Positions 1 to 8,763 of a DNA stretch of 64,000 nt are shown here, piece after piece. Position 1 is the first letter of the stretch, and every line of letters starts with the position of its first letter. Location: the NCBI GenBank assembly GCA_030429705.1, contig JAUIES010000001.1, positions 372,001 to 436,000 of the forward strand, given 5' to 3'. The stretch comes from Phycisphaerae bacterium. GTDB taxonomy: Bacteria > Planctomycetota > Phycisphaerae > Phycisphaerales > UBA1924. The position numbers and the translations under genes were made by a program. The notes under the pieces were generated by a model. That model searched no databases. It had not been told where the DNA came from and saw only the letters and a program-made list of their open reading frames with translations.

Positions 1-395
1 CCATCGAAGTGGATGGCAAAACCTTGGTCGAGGAGCGACCCGGGTGGGTGATCGTTGCCAACACACGCGAGTATGCACTGCACCTCGACCCGGTGCCCAC
101 AGCGAGCATGGTCGAACAGCAACTCAATGTCGTCTTCATGCCTGCCCAGACTTCACTTGGCGCATTCGTGCAACTGCTCAGTGCCCGCCATGGACCCAGT
201 CATCATCTGCACACTGCCGGACAAGAGATCAAGATCACAACCACGCCGTCAAATCGCGCTCCGATCTGCTGCCAGATCGATGGTGAAGCAGGGCCCGCGA
301 TGACGGGCACCATCACCACAGCATGCGCTCGCGAACAATTGCGTGTACTCGTTCCGAGCAGCCGTGAGCCAGTTAATCCGAACTCACGGGACTGA
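1..395 (+). CDS. Diacylglycerol/lipid kinase family protein, C-terminal part (5' truncated by window)
   Basis: Only the C-terminal ~130 residues are present; the frame is open from base 3. The segments WVIVANTREYALHLDP, an LLSARHG-like helix, a QIDGEAGP stretch and the LRVLVPSS ending match the C-terminal beta-sandwich domain of the YegS/DgkB-type lipid kinases, in which a conserved E/DGE region follows the nucleotide-binding catalytic domain. The catalytic domain lies upstream of the window. Such kinases phosphorylate diacylglycerol or a related lipid at the membrane. The 3' end overlaps the convergent lipoprotein gene by about 23 bases. An NAD kinase-like relative cannot be excluded from this fragment. 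Confidence 0.7.
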   Translation, partial: IEVDGKTLVEERPGWVIVANTREYALHLDPVPTASMVEQQLNVVFMPAQTSLGAFVQLLSARHGPSHHLHTAGQEIKITTTPSNRAPICCQIDGEAGPAMTGTITTACAREQLRVLVPSSREPVNPNSRD

Positions 396-1086
396 AACGG
401 ACGACGACCGGCGTACCAAAGACCGGCACCTCTGCAGCGTTGGCCATAAACGCAGGCACTTCAAACTCGCTTTCCGGATGGTGCATGGATCGCGCCGCGA
501 TCATCTCAGTACCAAAAGTGGTCAAGCCGACAATCGTGCCTTCGATGCCGGCGAGGTAGACCTCGCGCCCGTTGAACGACCGGAATCCGCTGCCAGCGAA
601 CACCCACGACAAATCCTGAATCGGGGTCCGGTCATCACCGAGACCAATCCATGTCGCTGGGCGGATCACTCGACCATCGACGATAAAATGAACCGCAACC
701 GGTGTACCCGTTGGTTCCACACCAACGATTGAACCCGAACGCTGTTCCCAACGCCCGGGTGACCCCGGCAGATACCCAGCCAGCAGCATCGCCGCATGCA
801 CATGCTCCGCCGCTGCGTCGATGACAACCAACGCTTCGTACGCGCGTGTGTCAGGAACGCTGACGACGACTTCGAGGTACACATCCGGCGTATCAGGATG
901 ATGAACATCCGTCCCGACGCGGGCATCGACCTCGACGATCTGCTGCTCCCGATCGATCCTGACCCCTGGAAAAACCTCAACCATGGCATGCGCATCACGA
1001 TCTGATTGTGGTGCTGGTCTGGCGCATCCCGCGACCCATCCGAATGCCACGATGAACAGCAGCGTTACCACGCATCGCATCCGCAT
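373..1086 (-). CDS. YdjY-domain-like lipoprotein
   Basis: A 237-residue protein with a lipoprotein signal peptide: Met-Arg start, a hydrophobic stretch and the lipobox VAGC with Cys at about residue 21, so it should be lipid-anchored outside the cytoplasmic membrane. The stretch FPGVRIDREQQIVEVDARV, then DTPDVYLEVVVSVPDTRAYEALVV and HVHAAMLLAGYLPG, resembles the YdjY domain found in many planctomycete exported proteins; its function is unknown. The gene starts 22 bases inside the end of murD on the same strand, which suggests translational coupling. Its 3' end overlaps the convergent lipid kinase gene. The family call is from memory of the motif pattern. Confidence 0.65.
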   Translation of the reverse strand: MRMRCVVTLLFIVAFGWVAGCARPAPQSDRDAHAMVEVFPGVRIDREQQIVEVDARVGTDVHHPDTPDVYLEVVVSVPDTRAYEALVVIDAAAEHVHAAMLLAGYLPGSPGRWEQRSGSIVGVEPTGTPVAVHFIVDGRVIRPATWIGLGDDRTPIQDLSWVFAGSGFRSFNGREVYLAGIEGTIVGLTTFGTEMIAARSMHHPESEFEVPAFMANAAEVPVFGTPVVVRFSPVSSD

Positions 1087-2432
1087 ACCTCCGATGCCAG
1101 TTGGGCGAAACGCTGTCCGCGTTCTTCAAAATTGGCGAACTGATCCCACGACGCGCACGCCGGGCTCAAAAGGACCGCATCGGTCACGGTTCCTTTCGGC
1201 CCAGCACTTGTGCCGCGCATCTGTTGTATCCGTTCGCGGATGACGGACACCGCCCGTTCCAATGTCCCGCACGAGATACCGCCTTCAGCCGCCAACAACT
1301 CTCCGGTTGAACCGATGGTCGCCAGGGTTGCAATCTCCCGCCCCAACTGCGCGATCGATCGCAGGTCAATCCCTTTGTCATACCCGCCTGCGATCAGGTG
1401 GATGCGTTGTACGCTCGTCTCACGCAGTGCCCGAATCGCCAGCAGCGTCGACTCCGGCGTCGTTGATTTAGAATCGTCATACCAGACAACTCCCCCGGCC
1501 TCAAACAACCGACAAAGCCGATGCGCGAGCCCCTTGAACTGACCGATGCCCGAACTCACCAAATCTCGATCTGCGCCCAAAGCGGCGCACGCCTCGACAG
1601 CCATCGCAGCATTCAGTCGATTGTGCACACCGGGCACCGCCAATACATCCTTCTCGAACTGATCAGATCGCGCCACGACCCGATTCACATGCCTGGGAAC
1701 GGCCCAGTCGGCCACACCCTCACCGAGCACCGCCGTTTCTTGAGCCGCTGTCATAAGCCCCTCTTTGCTTTGGCGATAATGCTCGATCGAACCGTGCCAA
1801 TCGATGTGATTTTTGCTATAGGTCGTCAGAACACAGACCTTTGGCCGAAACACCTCGCACCGTTCAAGCCACCACAACATCGCGCTCGACAGTTCCAAAA
1901 CAACCGCAGCATCACGCGGCATCGACGCAATCTCGCCGAGCAAACTGCCACCGATATTGCCGCCGACGACAACGCTTCGCCCGGCCGCCATCAAACCGGC
2001 ACCGATCATGCTTGTCGTCGTACTTTTACCGCTCGACCCACTCACCGCGATGATGTCCGCGTGTTCGCCGAGTCGGTCGACGAGTGCACGAAAGGTCAAT
2101 TCAATCTCGCTCGTCACCATCGCACCGCTCGCCTCGGCGTGTAAGAGGCGTTCATCGCACCAAGGCTGAGGCACCGCTGGGTTCACGACGATGACATCGT
2201 TGCCCGAGCACGCCGGAAGCGAATCATCACCCGCGATCACCTCGACCTGTCCGGTTTCAATCAAATCAGACAATGACTCGATCGCAGGAGCGAGTGCATC
2301 GGCTTCCAACTTGTCAACGACCATCACCGAAAGCCCAGCATCAGCGAGGGCGCGCGTCACACCAAGGCCCCCGCCGAACCGTCCCAACCCGAGCACGATC
2401 GCTCTGTTCTTACCTGCAAGACTGTCGTTCAT
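1065..2432 (-). CDS. murD: UDP-N-acetylmuramoylalanine--D-glutamate ligase
   Basis: This cytoplasmic Mur ligase adds D-glutamate to UDP-MurNAc-L-Ala in peptidoglycan precursor synthesis. Three domains are recognisable: an N-terminal Rossmann part (LGLGRFGGGLG), the central ATPase with P-loop GSSGKSTTT near residue 130 and an ELSSAML motif, and the C-terminal ligase domain with HNRLNAAMA, LAHRLCRLFE, DDSKSTTPES and SPACASWDQFANFEERG, all typical of MurD. The P-loop has Ser-Ser where most family members have Thr-Asn. At 455 residues it has the usual length. ATG at 2432 was chosen; a GTG lies one codon upstream. The gene lies 11 bases after priA and overlaps the following lipoprotein gene. Confidence 0.93.
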   Translation of the reverse strand: MNDSLAGKNRAIVLGLGRFGGGLGVTRALADAGLSVMVVDKLEADALAPAIESLSDLIETGQVEVIAGDDSLPACSGNDVIVVNPAVPQPWCDERLLHAEASGAMVTSEIELTFRALVDRLGEHADIIAVSGSSGKSTTTSMIGAGLMAAGRSVVVGGNIGGSLLGEIASMPRDAAVVLELSSAMLWWLERCEVFRPKVCVLTTYSKNHIDWHGSIEHYRQSKEGLMTAAQETAVLGEGVADWAVPRHVNRVVARSDQFEKDVLAVPGVHNRLNAAMAVEACAALGADRDLVSSGIGQFKGLAHRLCRLFEAGGVVWYDDSKSTTPESTLLAIRALRETSVQRIHLIAGGYDKGIDLRSIAQLGREIATLATIGSTGELLAAEGGISCGTLERAVSVIRERIQQMRGTSAGPKGTVTDAVLLSPACASWDQFANFEERGQRFAQLASEVCGCDAW

Positions 2433-2443
2433 CACATCACTCG

Positions 2444-4783
2444 CTACAGCACCGAAACCGGATCTACATCGATCGCATAGGTCGCGTCACTCGTCACCGA
2501 ATCAACATCGCGAAGCGATTCCAGCGTCGCCATCAGATCGACCGCTCGTTCTGCAAACACGCGTACCTCCATCCGATAGCGGTCTGCGATACGAGCAAGC
2601 GTGCATGGGTCCGGCCCATCAATACGCACGCCACGCTGGGCGCGCTCACGAAGTCGCGACGCAGCATCCTTCGCAAGTGTCGTCGCTCGTGCGTGGGACG
2701 CATCGCGCACCACAATCCGGGCCATCCGTACCGCGGGAGGCAACTTCGCTGCCTCTCTCGCCTTCATCTCCATGTCTGCAAATCGAATAAAATCATGCTC
2801 CGCTGCAAGCGTAATCGCTGGATCGTCGGGATACATCGATTGCACGAGAACGATCGCCTCGCCGTGTGTTTCTACATCGCCCCGCCCCGCCCGACCGGCC
2901 ACCTGATTCACCAACTGAAAAGTCCGTTCGCCCGCTCGAAAATCCGGCAGCATCAGCGCCGTGTCTGCGTTCAACACGCCAACAAACCCGACATTCGGAA
3001 AATCGAGCCCCTTCGCAATCATCTGTGTACCGAGCAGGACTCTGGTCCGTCCATCCCGAAAGCGATCAAGTACATCAAAGTAAGTTTGCCCGCTGCGCAT
3101 CGAGTCGGAATCGACCCTGACAAAGTCGTCGCCCGGCACCAGACCAAGCCGGCGTTCGAGTTCCATCTCAACATGTTGCGTCCCCGCGTTCAAAAGCACC
3201 ATCTGCTTCGCGCACGACGGGCATCGGTCAGGCACACGCTGGGCTGCCTGACAGTGATGACAACGCAAGTACCGTCCGCTGGCGCCGGTCGGCAATCGAT
3301 GACTCGACAACAGCACATCGCACGCATCGCACCGCATCGTCCACCCGCACGCAGCGCTCGCGCACCCCACATACCCCGCTTCACCGCGACGATTGAGCAA
3401 TAGGATGGCCTGCGAGCCGCGATCGAGCGTGGCTCGCAGCGCCCCCTCCAGCGTCGGACCGATCAAATCGAGCGTGGCGCCGCGTGATTCGCCCATGCGT
3501 GCGCGCGCTCGCCGTTCTTCAGCGAGATCCACAATACGAACGGTCGGCAACCGCCCGCCACTCACACGATCGGCGAGTGTCCACAAGCGATACCGTCCGT
3601 CGCGGGCATTGCGCCAACTCTCGAGTGAAGGTGTCGCAGAACCCAACAAAACCGCAGCACCTTCGACAAACCCGCGTTTCACCGCGACATCGCGACCGTG
3701 ATAACGCGGCGACGAATCCTGCTTGTAACTCGAATCGTGCTCCTCATCGACAACAATCAGACCTAGGTTTGGCATCGGCGCCAGCACCGCCGACCGAGGC
3801 CCGATCAACACCTGCGCTTCGCCCGAGGCGCACATCGACCACGCCCGGTTGCGCTGCGCACCCGTCAGTTTGGAATGCAGGACCGCCACCCGATCGGTAC
3901 CGCATCGATCGGCGAACCGACGCACGGTTTGCGGCGTCAATGCAATCTCGGGAACGAGCACAATCGCGCCCATGCCTTGTTCAATCGCCTGTGCGATGAG
4001 CCGCAGGTACACCTCAGTCTTCCCGCTTCCGGTCACGCCGCGCAGCAGGTGCACCGACGCTCGACCAAGATCGGGCTTGATCCCGTCGATGATCAACTGT
4101 TGATCATCACTCGGCTCAGGCGCAACAACCGGCTGACCCCCCCTTGTCATCCAGCCCTCAACGCCGCTTTGAATCTCGCGCCTTTCCACCCGCTCAAGGA
4201 GACCTGCCTCGATGAGTCGATTGATTGGCCCGACATTTGCAACCTCGGCCACACGCGCGAGCGCTCTCGCCTCCATCGGAAACACAGACCCATCCATCGC
4301 CGACAGCCGCTCCCACGCGAGTCTCGCGGTCGGTGTGAGCGGCGTCTCTTGCGCCTCCGCGCCGGCCACGGGTCGCACCAGGACACGCACCCGCGAACCC
4401 ACGCTCTTTTTCACCGCAACCGGCAACATCGCTTTGGTCACAACACCCAATGGGCATGCGTAATACCGGGCAATCCAGCGAGCCAGATCGACAAGCCCGA
4501 GCGGGAGGCTTGCTTCACCTGCGCTCACAACCGCTTTCACTTTGCGTGGGTCAAAACCCTCAAGCAACTCGGTCCCGCCGCACGCAACCACCAGCCCGCC
4601 GACCGTTTTTCGACCGAGCGGCACGCGCACCCACTGCCCGACCGTCAGCCCGTCACCTCGATAGGTCAGCCCGTCTTGCCCCACTTCGCCAGAAATGCCA
4701 CGCTCGACGACGACACGCACAAAACGACCGGCACCAGCCGCTTCGTTCGATTCACACGCGTCTTGGGTTTCAAAAAGGTCCAC
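2444..4783 (-). CDS. priA: Primosomal replication protein N' (PriA helicase)
   Basis: A superfamily 2 DNA helicase of 779 residues that restarts stalled replication forks. The N-terminal 3'-end-binding domain is followed by the helicase core: P-loop GVTGSGKTEVY near residue 250, the Walker B variant DEEHDSSYKQ, GSATPSLES, and motifs V/VI (GTQMIAKGLDFPNV, QVAGRAGRG). A zinc-binding insertion carries the CASAACGWTMRCDACD and CHHC...CPSC cysteine pairs expected of PriA. The start is a GTG at 4783 without a strong ribosome site. It is divergent from carA with about 20 bases between the start codons, so the promoters must overlap coding sequence or lie within the gene starts. murD follows closely. 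Confidence 0.96.
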   Translation of the reverse strand: MDLFETQDACESNEAAGAGRFVRVVVERGISGEVGQDGLTYRGDGLTVGQWVRVPLGRKTVGGLVVACGGTELLEGFDPRKVKAVVSAGEASLPLGLVDLARWIARYYACPLGVVTKAMLPVAVKKSVGSRVRVLVRPVAGAEAQETPLTPTARLAWERLSAMDGSVFPMEARALARVAEVANVGPINRLIEAGLLERVERREIQSGVEGWMTRGGQPVVAPEPSDDQQLIIDGIKPDLGRASVHLLRGVTGSGKTEVYLRLIAQAIEQGMGAIVLVPEIALTPQTVRRFADRCGTDRVAVLHSKLTGAQRNRAWSMCASGEAQVLIGPRSAVLAPMPNLGLIVVDEEHDSSYKQDSSPRYHGRDVAVKRGFVEGAAVLLGSATPSLESWRNARDGRYRLWTLADRVSGGRLPTVRIVDLAEERRARARMGESRGATLDLIGPTLEGALRATLDRGSQAILLLNRRGEAGYVGCASAACGWTMRCDACDVLLSSHRLPTGASGRYLRCHHCQAAQRVPDRCPSCAKQMVLLNAGTQHVEMELERRLGLVPGDDFVRVDSDSMRSGQTYFDVLDRFRDGRTRVLLGTQMIAKGLDFPNVGFVGVLNADTALMLPDFRAGERTFQLVNQVAGRAGRGDVETHGEAIVLVQSMYPDDPAITLAAEHDFIRFADMEMKAREAAKLPPAVRMARIVVRDASHARATTLAKDAASRLRERAQRGVRIDGPDPCTLARIADRYRMEVRVFAERAVDLMATLESLRDVDSVTSDATYAIDVDPVSVL

Positions 4784-4803
4784 GCTGAGCTACAGTATCA
4801 CCT

Positions 4804-6012
4804 GTGAGCACTCAGACACCAAGCGCAATGACCGCACGACTCGCTCTGGCGGACGGCACCGTCTTTCATGGTCGCCCGTTCGGCGCTGTCAACGAGCCCG
4901 TGCTGACCACCGCTGAAGTCGTTTTCAACACCGCCATGACGGGCTATCAGGAGTCGCTGACCGATCCCTCCTATGCCGGTCAGATCCTGGTGCAAACCGC
5001 GCCGCTCATCGGAAATACCGGCACCAACGACGAGGACTTTGAGTCCCGCAAGATTCAGGTCGCGGGCTTTGCCGTTCATGAATGTGCGAACAGGAGTTCG
5101 AACTTCCGAAGCGACCGATCGCTCGAAGCCGAACTTGAGCGTGCAGGTATCCTCGGTATTTCAGCCATCGACACACGCGCCCTCGTTCGCATCATCCGTG
5201 CTGCAGGAGCGGCGCCGGGTGCACTCACCAATCGAACCGATCTGTCTGACCAGGAGTTGGTGAAGGCAGCTCGACTGGCGCCATCGATGGAAGGCGCCAA
5301 CCTCGTGTCAACCGTCGCCGGGCAGGAGTCTGATCGTTGGACCGAAACGAAAGCGCCCTGGGCCTCCACAACCCAATCTGGAAAAGGTTTGACAGTGCTG
5401 GCGCTCGATTGTGGCGTGAAACGCAATATCCTGCGCAACCTCGCGTCTCGAGGCTGTTCGGTCGAAATCATCTCGCACAAAACACCCGCAGACGAGATCC
5501 TCGACCGTTTTCGGACGGGTCAGGCAAGCGGCCTGTTCGTATCAAACGGTCCCGGAGACCCGGCAGCCGTCGAGGACACCATCGCGACATTACGGACCAT
5601 ACTGCAGGCCCACCCCGAGGTGACTGTGCCCATCTTTGGAATCTGCCTCGGTCACCAACTGCTCGCAATAGCTGCTGGGGCAAAGACATACAAACTCAAG
5701 TTCGGCCATCGTGGCACCAACCAACCGATCCGTGACGAGTCCCATAACCGCGTCCAAATCACTTCGCAGAATCACGGGTTCGCGGTCGATGCCGAATCGC
5801 TGCGTGCATGTGGCGGCCAGGTCACGCACACCCACCTCAATGATGGGACGGTCGCCGGTTTTCGACTGACTTCTCAACCGGTTTTCGCGGTCCAGTATCA
5901 TCCGGAAGCAAGTCCTGGCCCGCATGATGCCGATGCGTTGTTCGATGCGTTCGTCGCTGCAATGACCGATAACGCCAGTCAGATCAACAATTTAGACTCA
6001 ACACTCGCGTGA
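4804..6012 (+). CDS. carA: Carbamoyl-phosphate synthase, small (glutaminase) subunit
   Basis: CarA hydrolyses glutamine and delivers ammonia to the large subunit for carbamoyl phosphate, feeding arginine and pyrimidine synthesis. The N-terminal CPSase small-chain domain shows VVFNTAMTGYQESLTDPSY and PLIGNTG. The C-terminal class I glutamine amidotransferase domain shows FVSNGPGDP, the nucleophile motif GICLGHQLL (Cys near residue 280) and the His/Glu pair in QYHPEASPGPHD. At 402 residues it has the standard length. GTG at 4804 was taken as start; an in-frame ATG at 4828 is possible and would leave more room for divergent promoters. carB is not in the window. Confidence 0.95.
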   Translation: MSTQTPSAMTARLALADGTVFHGRPFGAVNEPVLTTAEVVFNTAMTGYQESLTDPSYAGQILVQTAPLIGNTGTNDEDFESRKIQVAGFAVHECANRSSNFRSDRSLEAELERAGILGISAIDTRALVRIIRAAGAAPGALTNRTDLSDQELVKAARLAPSMEGANLVSTVAGQESDRWTETKAPWASTTQSGKGLTVLALDCGVKRNILRNLASRGCSVEIISHKTPADEILDRFRTGQASGLFVSNGPGDPAAVEDTIATLRTILQAHPEVTVPIFGICLGHQLLAIAAGAKTYKLKFGHRGTNQPIRDESHNRVQITSQNHGFAVDAESLRACGGQVTHTHLNDGTVAGFRLTSQPVFAVQYHPEASPGPHDADALFDAFVAAMTDNASQINNLDSTLA

Positions 6013-6472
6013 ACGCTCGAATCTCCAAACGGGTTCTCCGTCGTTCCGGACCCACTCAAATCGGGACGATTTGCCCACATTCCAAATTCTTCCGGCAAAT
6101 TGGCAGCGCACCCCCTTGCATTGCTGGCCGTTTCGGGTATATTGCCATAAGCAGAGATCGGTCCGAGCGCGTTCTGTAGCTCGACCGCACTCTCAGGAGC
6201 GGAGTCAACGACCAGCCCACGGGAAGGGGAAAGCCCACGGCGCTGCAAAGAATTAGAAGCCTCACAAGTGCGACGATCGGCCAGTGCGATCGGCAACGCT
6301 TGGAGCGGGCTTGGAGAAATGCTGATTGTCAGACCTTGTGGTCAACTCGATTCGTACTTGCTGCCAAGGAACTCGTTGTTCTGAGGCAGGGGATTATGTT
6401 TGTGTTCCCCTTGGGGGATTTGTGTCAAGTTTGTGGTTCCACAGTTTTTAGAAATGAAAGAGGAGCGTTCCA
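6013..6472. other. Long intergenic leader region before the dockerin-tailed secreted gene
   Basis: About 460 bases without a convincing gene. The only long open frames lie on the minus strand and have no ribosome site or recognisable product. A sigma70-like promoter can be drawn at 6116-6143. If it is used, the transcript has a leader of roughly 320 bases before the ATG at 6473. The last 100 bases are rich in G and T. A clear AAAGAGGAG ribosome site stands just before the start codon. Confidence 0.6.
6116..6143 (+). promoter_or_regulatory. Candidate sigma70-type promoter
   Basis: TTGCAT (6116-6121) and TATATT (6138-6143) are separated by 16 bases, close to the -35/-10 consensus. It would drive the secreted protein gene at 6473 with a long untranslated leader. 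This is a pattern match only. Confidence 0.4.
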
Positions 6473-7525
6473 ATGAAAGCTAAGACTTGTCTTGCGTTGG
6501 CGATCGCCGCTGGTTGCGCGACCGTCGCATCCGCTAACCCGGAAAACATCACCATCACCGGTCAGGTTGGTCTGACCACCGATGTGATCGGTCACATCTA
6601 TTACAATGTCGCGACCGGTGAAATGGTCAAGACACCCGCCGCCAACACCCGTGGCGAGCCGGATCCGTTGTGGGTCAACGAAATCTACGACCAGTGTGAT
6701 TTCGCCGAGTGGTTCTACTATGCATCACTCAACACCGGCAACGGCACCAACAACTACTGGATGGACTGGGCCGAAGCCACTCCTGACGCGATCGCTGACA
6801 CCATGACGCTTCTGTTCGTCACCGATGTCCCCGATCCCGAAGCAGACGGCGAAGAAGGCCTCGAAGCCGACTTCACCTTCTTCAGCGGCATCGACCAGGG
6901 TTCGGTCGACTCAACCGTCGGCACCGGTGACTTCGTCATGACCATCACCGGCCTGCCCGGTTCCGACGCCAGTGGCGGCGGCCTCGGCACATGGCTCATC
7001 ACCCTCGACCTTGCCGGTGGCAACGAAGTTCCCTTCGGCAACACCGACATCGATGGTGACGAAATGACCAACTTCGGCTATGGCTGGAACTTCCGCGTGC
7101 CGGAAACCGCCACCGCCAATATCGTTGGTATGGGTCTGGTTTCACCTCCCGAAGGTACCGATGAAAACAGCATGGGCGACCCCGACAACATGGGTCTCTC
7201 ATTCGACCAGAACTGGTCAACCACCAACCCGAACTACTGGTTCGGTGGCTATGACTGCTCAGGCGGCGCTGGCTTCAACTGGGGCCCATTCGCCTCATGG
7301 TACCTCGGCTTCTACAGCGCCGGCGACACTGGCCCCACGCCATGTAACGACGCTGACCTCGTCGAGCCCTACGGCGTCCTCGAGTTCGCCGATGTCCTCG
7401 CATTCCTCGGTGCGTTCTCCGCTATGGAGCCCGCAGCTGACCTCGTCCCCACTGGCGGCGACGGCGTCTGGGAATTCGCAGATGTTCTGTACTTCCTCGG
7501 CCAGTTCTCGGCGGGCTGCCCGTAA
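6473..7525 (+). CDS. Secreted protein with C-terminal GC-type dockerin-like domain
   Basis: A 350-residue exported protein. The first ~21 residues form a signal peptide (Lys start, hydrophobic core, ASA-type cleavage site). The body is acidic and rich in Gly, Asp, Asn and Trp, with no catalytic motif that I recognise. The last ~65 residues contain two copies of a repeat around FADVLAFLGAFS and FADVLYFLGQFS, ending GCP, with a Cys at the start of the module. This is the GC-type dockerin-like tail seen on many Phycisphaerae surface proteins and is thought to be a sorting or attachment module. A strong AGAGGAG ribosome site precedes the ATG and a strong terminator follows, so the gene is probably monocistronic. 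Confidence 0.85.
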   Translation: MKAKTCLALAIAAGCATVASANPENITITGQVGLTTDVIGHIYYNVATGEMVKTPAANTRGEPDPLWVNEIYDQCDFAEWFYYASLNTGNGTNNYWMDWAEATPDAIADTMTLLFVTDVPDPEADGEEGLEADFTFFSGIDQGSVDSTVGTGDFVMTITGLPGSDASGGGLGTWLITLDLAGGNEVPFGNTDIDGDEMTNFGYGWNFRVPETATANIVGMGLVSPPEGTDENSMGDPDNMGLSFDQNWSTTNPNYWFGGYDCSGGAGFNWGPFASWYLGFYSAGDTGPTPCNDADLVEPYGVLEFADVLAFLGAFSAMEPAADLVPTGGDGVWEFADVLYFLGQFSAGCP

Positions 7526-7572
7526 TAGGCACACCGCTCAGGCTCAGAACGCCTGAAGTTCTGACTTGAAAC

Positions 7573-7612
7573 CGAGGCCCGCGTCCCAGTGACGCGGGCC
7601 TCGTCTTTTTTG
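7573..7612 (+). terminator. Rho-independent terminator after the secreted dockerin gene
   Basis: A perfect 13-bp stem (7573-7585 paired with 7591-7603) with a 5-base loop is followed by a T-rich tract (TCTTTTTT). This is a textbook intrinsic terminator for the gene ending at 7525. Confidence 0.93.
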
Positions 7613-7644
7613 TTCAACCGGTAAGACCACTGGTTCGCGGCAAG

Positions 7645-7702
7645 ACCCCCTCCGACCTTCGCTGCACCCAGCCACCTCCCCCATTGAAATGGGGGAGGGA
7701 AG
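7645..7702 (+). repeat. DUF559-associated palindromic repeat, copy A
   Basis: The copy begins ACCCCCTCCGACC and ends in a hairpin, CCTCCCCC with GGGGGAGG around an AT-rich loop. It shares the scaffold of copies B, C and D and points towards copy B, so A and B form a large inverted pair upstream of the small nuclease gene. Confidence 0.8.
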
Positions 7703-7757
7703 CTCGCTCGGAATGGAAAGGGAAGGAAAAGAACAAACGCACCGTCGGCACGCCTCT

Positions 7758-7816
7758 CTCCCTCCCCCGCGTGCGGGGGAGGTGGCCGAGCGCAGCGAAG
7801 GTCGGAGGGGGTGCGC
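7758..7816 (-). repeat. DUF559-associated palindromic repeat, copy B
   Basis: This 59-base element matches copy D (8535-8593) at every base and is inverted relative to copies A and C. It contains the CTCCCCC/GGGGGAG hairpin and a second short hairpin region (GCCGAGCGCAGCGAAGGTC). It ends about 43 bases before the nuclease start codon. Confidence 0.85.
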
Positions 7817-7858
7817 ATTCAATCGCAGCGAACCCTCGAAAACTGATACCCTGCCCTC

Positions 7859-8215
7859 ATGCCATCCAGCTTCACGGCGACACCAAAAGCGAAAGCCCAA
7901 GCAAAGTATCTCCGCAAAAACCTGTCACCCCCCGAGTCCGTACTTTGGCATCACTTTCGCCGAAACCAACTTGGTGTCCGCATCCGCCGCCAGCATCCAA
8001 TCGGTCCATACATCGCCGATTTCTACTGCATTTCAGCACGACTCGTGATCGAAGTCGATGGCTCAACGCATCGAGCAGAGCAACGAAAACATGATCAACA
8101 ACGCGATGCATGGATGGCCGAACGAGGTGTGCAAGTGCTACGCATCTCGGCACGCGATGTCAGCACCAACCTCGAGGGTATCGTACGGACAGTGCGGAAA
8201 ATCACCGACGAATGA
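7859..8215 (+). CDS. DUF559 domain endonuclease-like protein (Vsr-like fold)
   Basis: A 118-residue protein fitting the DUF559 family, small single-domain proteins related to the very-short-patch-repair (PD-(D/E)XK-like) nucleases. Visible motifs are the opening ARYL-like stretch (AKAQAKYLRKNLSPPE), a basic FRRNQLG/IRRQHPIG segment, IADFYC with its Asp, LVIEVDGSTH with Glu/Asp/His, and QRDAWMAERG followed by VLRISARDV. The Asp and Glu/Asp positions are the likely metal ligands. No good Shine-Dalgarno precedes the ATG. The gene is framed by two inverted repeat pairs (7645-7816 and 8294-8593). A role in moving or maintaining these repeats is only an inference. Confidence 0.85.
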   Translation: MPSSFTATPKAKAQAKYLRKNLSPPESVLWHHFRRNQLGVRIRRQHPIGPYIADFYCISARLVIEVDGSTHRAEQRKHDQQRDAWMAERGVQVLRISARDVSTNLEGIVRTVRKITDE

Positions 8216-8293
8216 GTCAACGCTTCATCTAGGTCAGGCACCGATTGACGAATGAACGATTTATGTAGACACACGAAGTTGAACACGGGACAC

Positions 8294-8350
8294 ACCCCCT
8301 CCGACCCGGCCTTCGGCGGGCCACCTCCCCCGTTGCACGGGGGAGGGAGC
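8294..8350 (+). repeat. DUF559-associated palindromic repeat, copy C
   Basis: Same orientation and scaffold as copy A: ACCCCCTCCGAC, an internal hairpin (CCCGGCCTTCGGCGGG), CCACCTCCCCC, a short loop and GGGGGAGG. The sequence of the internal hairpin differs from the other copies while its pairing is kept, which points to a structural role. Confidence 0.8.
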
Positions 8351-8380
8351 ACAAAGTATCCAGCCTTCATCTGTTCACAG

Positions 8381-8430
8381 TCCTCTGCCCTCTATCCTCT
8401 GTCCAAATTTCCTCTGTCCTCATTTCCTCG
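8381..8430. repeat. Pyrimidine-rich imperfect CCTCTGTCC repeats
   Basis: Several imperfect copies of CCTCTG(T/C)CC occur in tandem between repeats C and D. This is low-complexity sequence with no open frame of interest. Confidence 0.6.
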
Positions 8431-8534
8431 AAGCATTCTCGACGAATCGAAGCATCCGAGCCCCATCGCATCACTCGATACCGCGCACGGCTCACAAGGC
8501 GCGCGTCAGTCCCGTTCCTGCAGAAAGCACCATC

Positions 8535-8593
8535 CTCCCTCCCCCGCGTGCGGGGGAGGTGGCCGAGCGCAGCGAAGGTCGGAGGGGGTGCGC
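8535..8593 (-). repeat. DUF559-associated palindromic repeat, copy D
   Basis: Identical over 59 bases to copy B and inverted relative to copy C, so the arrangement around the nuclease gene is A>, <B, gene, C>, <D. Confidence 0.85.
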
Positions 8594-8763
8594 CCTTGAA
8601 CGGCTTTCGATCATCCGCCACCACATAGACTCGTCATTGATCTGCACTCGCTCACGCCACCTTCCACCGAATCGGTACCCACACGCCAAGCCGGGTGGCA
8701 TATCGTCTGGTTCACACGCAAACTGATTCGGCCCGACGAGCGCCGACCAACCTTGGAGCCACC

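Larger units (their letters stand above)
8216..8763. other. Gene-free region holding repeats C and D
   Basis: About 550 bases between the DUF559 gene and fumarylacetoacetase. It holds repeat copies C and D and a pyrimidine-rich tract between them. Short open frames here are shadows of the repeats. No RNA gene was recognised. Confidence 0.7.

Noticed and set aside
2273-3403. Long plus-strand frame of 376 residues opposite priA
   Set aside because: It is rich in Arg, His and Pro as expected for an antisense shadow; priA motifs are complete on the other strand.
7645-8593. CRISPR array
   Set aside because: Only four copies, in alternating orientation, with irregular spacing and a gene in the middle.
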